Shown: positions 6,701-8,779 of the stretch, piece after piece
Position numbering within the stretch: position 1 is the first letter of the stretch
How the letters are laid out: each line of letters begins with the position of its first letter
NCBI GenBank assembly: GCA_019454915.1
Contig: JACFNM010000110.1
Location: 3,214-11,992, forward strand
Direction of reading: 5' to 3'
Source of the DNA: Chitinophagaceae bacterium
Lineage (GTDB): Bacteria; Bacteroidota; Bacteroidia; Chitinophagales; Chitinophagaceae
Length of the DNA stretch: 8,779 bases
Notes under the pieces: model-generated
What the model was told of the DNA's origin: nothing
The model's input: only the letters and a program-made list of their open reading frames with translations
The model's database searches: none
Made by a program: the position numbers and the translations under genes

Positions 6701-8779
6701 CGCCGGGCCCATGCCGCTATAAGCCCGGTAAGCGGGATAATTGAACTGGTAAACAGGATCATCGAATTCATTGTTGGTACGCGATACAACCGCGTCGCCG
6801 GTTTGCGCGTCAAATACCAGGTGCCTGGTGGAAACGATGCTGCCCTTATCTATTACAACGATGCTGTCTAATATACCGTAACGCTGAACGATCTTTACCG
6901 TAACCGCCGAGCGGAACGTGTTTTCTTCTTTCTGGAACATCGGAAAATAAGTTATTATCGGCAGCGGGAACCAGATAAAAGGGATCAAATCCAAATTGGC
7001 CTGGTGGTTTTTGGAATGGGTAATGGAATACTGTTCCCGCATGTCATTCATGAGTTCTATATCGAGGCCTATGATACCATCGGGATTGATGTTGCCGTTG
7101 GATGAGTCTATCACCCATACGCTATTGTTTAAATGCTTTTGCTCTACGGCATCGTTATCCACCTTATAAAAATGCCGGGTATATTGAATGGCATTCCGCG
7201 GATCGGTTTCGCTGTAATTTGCCTGCGCCTTCATTTTGCCGTTCATATCGTTGAGCTCAATTTTAAAACCCTGCGAAAGCGTGATGTTCTGAACCGCGTT
7301 AAGTTTGAGCAGGTTCCTTAGTGTGGGATGGTATCGTTTTTTACTGTCTCCATCCAGAGGGGTGAATTCAACAAGCGTGGGAAAATCCTTTGTGGTATAA
7401 AATTCGGTTTCCTGCCAGCCGTTTGCCGACCGCGCCTTCGTATGGATCGTTCTTACCCGTACCTTGCTGTAACCCACTATCGCCGACGGATAGAACGATT
7501 CTCCCAGGGGCTTTTCGGTGTACATGAAATTTTTCGGCGCCAGAACGGAAACCTTCTCTTCATATTCAACAGGTTCGCGGAAAGGGTTTTCTTCACCGCC
7601 GATAAAAGGTTCATAAGAAGCCACGCCGCTGCTGATAACAAGTGTGTCGGTTAATAATTTCTTCACGCCCGACACGATCGTGTCCCGGGTAACGATCTTT
7701 GTGGTGGTATAATCATATTGCTGCCCGTAACCGGCTTCCCGTTGACCGGTCATGTGCTTCCAGTTATCAAAAACCTCGATCTGCTTTACCCGGTATCCGC
7801 CGCCGTATTTTATATACGCGGGTACATTCAGACGGATAAAGGAGCGGGAAACCTCAATGGCGCTTCCCCAATTCTTAGACCGGCTGTTGTTGTAAAAACC
7901 CTTCACCGAATTCCTGATCTCATCTACCGAGGATACCAGCATCTGTACGGCATCGCCAAAATCAATATCATCTCCCATCTCTGAAGCAGGATAGGCTTTG
8001 GAGGTGAGGTTAAGCCGCAAAAACTGAATCGCCGCCAAAGCTATCGGGTGCTTATTGTCAATCCTCGCCATTTTGATCCATATCCGCCGGTCATTACCGC
8101 TGACCACTCCATACTGATCATTATCCACTTCAATATAGCAGGGCACCGGTTCGGCGCCGCTCCCCCACCGGTCAGCGGGCATATGCACCGCCACCCGGCA
8201 AAACAGCCTGGTTACCCCTTCAAGATATTTGCGATAGATATCCGCTTTATCCGCCACCGGCTCACTTACGTCAACGAAAATATAATCGTAGTCGCTGAAC
8301 TGTTGCCCCGTGAGCTGGTAGGTGAAGGGTTTGACTTCATCGCCGGGGCTGCCGCCGAATCCGGCAATTGAAAACAACCGCATCGCTCTTCTGTTTTGTA
8401 CATACGCATAATCATCGGCCTCATAGCTTACTTTCACCGATCCTCCCGACGGCAGCCGGATATCGGTAAGGTTCCATGCCGACGCATATTCCGCTGCCAT
8501 ATCCCTGTCCTGTACCGCATAAGGATAGTCTATATTGTTCAACCCGCCCGGATTAGATGCCGGGTCTTTATAGGTACCCCATCTGTCGTAGTTCTTGCTG
8601 TTGTGCTGCGGGTTAAACCGGGTTTGCTCCTCTCCGGATTCATCCGTTCCGTAGGAAAACGCATAAGGATTTTTGACGCCTTTATCATTGCCATTGTAAG
8701 AAAACCATATCCTGCGCAATGTGAGTTTGCCTTTATTCCGGTTAACATTTTCGCCGGAGCTTTCCGCCACCGCGTTGCC
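3791..8779 (-). CDS. Giant surface protein with DNRLRE-like, PA14 and YD/RHS-like modules, C-terminal 1662 residues (5' end outside window)
   Basis: The frame is open from the right edge to the TAA at 3793-3791. The GTG at 8770-8768 is probably an internal Val, since codons Gly-Asn-Ala precede it without a stop. Counting from the edge, residues about 1-140 carry RHS-like surface-protein sequence (DIRLPSGGSVKVSYEADDYAY, 106-126). A long unassigned region follows, with a hydrophobic segment at 597-616. Residues about 868-1098 resemble a DNRLRE module (ILQFDLSVIPKDAVISSANI). Next come a YD-like motif (YDPLGRYNAGLYGY, 1202-1215), the first strands of a jelly roll (HTGRFSLKVDAG, near 1275), a PA14-like domain (about 1317-1473), the rest of the jelly roll (about 1489-1600), and a YD-type ending (SFAYDAVSLRLMAELDENNY). 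PA14 and DNRLRE modules typically bind glycans or support adhesion, so a cell-surface or secreted adhesin is likely. No type IX secretion C-terminal domain is evident. It is the first visible gene of the apparent operon. Coding status is near certain; the ligand and role are unknown. Confidence 0.95.
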   Translation of the reverse strand, partial: GNAVAESSGENVNRNKGKLTLRRIWFSYNGNDKGVKNPYAFSYGTDESGEEQTRFNPQHNSKNYDRWGTYKDPASNPGGLNNIDYPYAVQDRDMAAEYASAWNLTDIRLPSGGSVKVSYEADDYAYVQNRRAMRLFSIAGFGGSPGDEVKPFTYQLTGQQFSDYDYIFVDVSEPVADKADIYRKYLEGVTRLFCRVAVHMPADRWGSGAEPVPCYIEVDNDQYGVVSGNDRRIWIKMARIDNKHPIALAAIQFLRLNLTSKAYPASEMGDDIDFGDAVQMLVSSVDEIRNSVKGFYNNSRSKNWGSAIEVSRSFIRLNVPAYIKYGGGYRVKQIEVFDNWKHMTGQREAGYGQQYDYTTTKIVTRDTIVSGVKKLLTDTLVISSGVASYEPFIGGEENPFREPVEYEEKVSVLAPKNFMYTEKPLGESFYPSAIVGYSKVRVRTIHTKARSANGWQETEFYTTKDFPTLVEFTPLDGDSKKRYHPTLRNLLKLNAVQNITLSQGFKIELNDMNGKMKAQANYSETDPRNAIQYTRHFYKVDNDAVEQKHLNNSVWVIDSSNGNINPDGIIGLDIELMNDMREQYSITHSKNHQANLDLIPFIWFPLPIITYFPMFQKEENTFRSAVTVKIVQRYGILDSIVVIDKGSIVSTRHLVFDAQTGDAVVSRTNNEFDDPVYQFNYPAYRAYSGMGPAYENVDVVFRNKKVIKGRMLNADDSPFDAAHFFESGDELLLERCRLTETVVPRTGDCPLYLFSGHTANLRIWAMDASKGKEKENGLYFIDENGKPFHGFIESMRVLRSGKRNMLNASAGSIVSLGSPVKEWAPGKYRIVIDSTINILHAAANTYKDLWQVEKSYYVKDSVVRVYQDFEPITVNPRVALMLYDITGGMTLRNKAFYPNSKYVAASLDFLERSICRPSRTIYTKSILQFDLSVIPKDAVISSANISFTERIPKGFLPRVTEKKDCLLSSNRQSYDWQSATTFYKNESAAWIKKITVPVDANTSYPLLKGEEATKVAVVYNNYQSVNCTELIQSYISDAPQDRHGFVFELQKTNRSNVNVSETNYLTFCATDEEGVHASPCGHPPYPSCNCFKPTLTVYYRAYVDSTIKLCKENISDTAANPYRWGILGNWRSDRAYTWYYDRRESDAQVTDTDIRREGVLKRFTPFWSFEQTGLINSADTSKWVWNAASSVYNKRGFEIENYDPLGRYNAGLYGYNQSLPVAVGQNSRYRELLYDGFEDYHFKNETCEPLCENEREFDFVRDQAGVTVDSIQSHTGRFSLKVDAGSESLLTATVSAADTVLPAVSATVDSVPVYTTRVIGAGAGLIATYSQSSSQAQEGGCPYSAGIYDYPQPLPSPDIAWGYATPVPDLCGQGAYTVVITGWVQAKTTGDYIFYLNNSGSTAYMVVGGSSFVLGSAGENSVTLPLTAGNLYPVMIYCIHRPGQPFGVRLQWSSEASGVKKEVIPTGFLYPPQTTAPPPASFETEIQSYCIDFDKVKPENIIRPKFSPIKSRDIVVSAWVKMEGEDCDTAPVLTDALKVGFKQGALTLDEFFPRKTGVRIEGWQRYEQTITVPSTATGIFLSIKGTQGKTIYVDDVRVQPYNSSVRSFAYDAVSLRLMAELDENNYASFYEYDNDGTLIRVKKETERGIQTIKETRSALPRE

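Noticed and set aside
6260..6871. Plus-strand frame of 203 codons, and other plus-strand frames of 60-140 codons across 3958-8371
   Set aside because: All are inside the well-supported giant minus-strand gene, with no recognisable domain or leader.
8768..8770. GTG as the start codon of the right-hand giant gene
   Set aside because: The frame is open upstream to the edge (Gly-Asn-Ala), no signal peptide follows the GTG, and the sequence there looks like the interior of a large protein.

Overview
The window most likely comes from a member of the Bacteroidota, probably a Chitinophaga-like Chitinophagaceae species. The evidence is the protein content: very large secreted proteins with degenerate RHS/YD-type motifs joined to PA14 and DNRLRE-type modules, and a C-terminal ending (…YEYDNDGTLIRVKKETERG…) that I recognise from hypothetical proteins of that group. 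Shine-Dalgarno sequences are weak or absent and the leader before the small gene is A-rich, which fits. The taxonomic call is from memory of the family; no search was run.

All real genes are on the minus strand, so the window reads from right to left. (1) Positions 8779-3791 hold the 3' part, 1662 codons, of a giant surface protein whose start lies beyond the right edge. (2) A 60-base gap follows, with a perfect-phase tandem heptamer array (3751-3771). (3) Positions 3730-2996 encode a 244-residue exported protein that may have a LolA-like fold. (4) A 17-base gap follows. (5) Positions 2978-1 hold the 5' part, 992 codons, of a second giant exported protein that is still open at the left edge. 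It is easily missed because it has no stop codon inside the window.

The same orientation and short spacings suggest co-transcription. The cluster reads as two giant secreted or cell-surface proteins with a small periplasmic or secreted protein between them. By analogy with RHS/YD and Tc-type proteins it could be an adhesion or contact-dependent effector locus. No toxin, nuclease or complete RHS core domain is visible, and any such part would lie beyond the left edge. The layout is seen in the sequence; the function is inference.

The main oddities are a sharp GC dip (about 39% against 51-54% in the flanks) over the DNRLRE-like module of the first giant protein, a PA14 domain that seems to be inserted into a jelly-roll domain, loss of the usual PA14 acidic pair, a hydrophobic Pro/aromatic-rich segment, and the heptamer array. 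I saw no tRNA, rRNA, CRISPR array, insertion sequence or convincing terminator.
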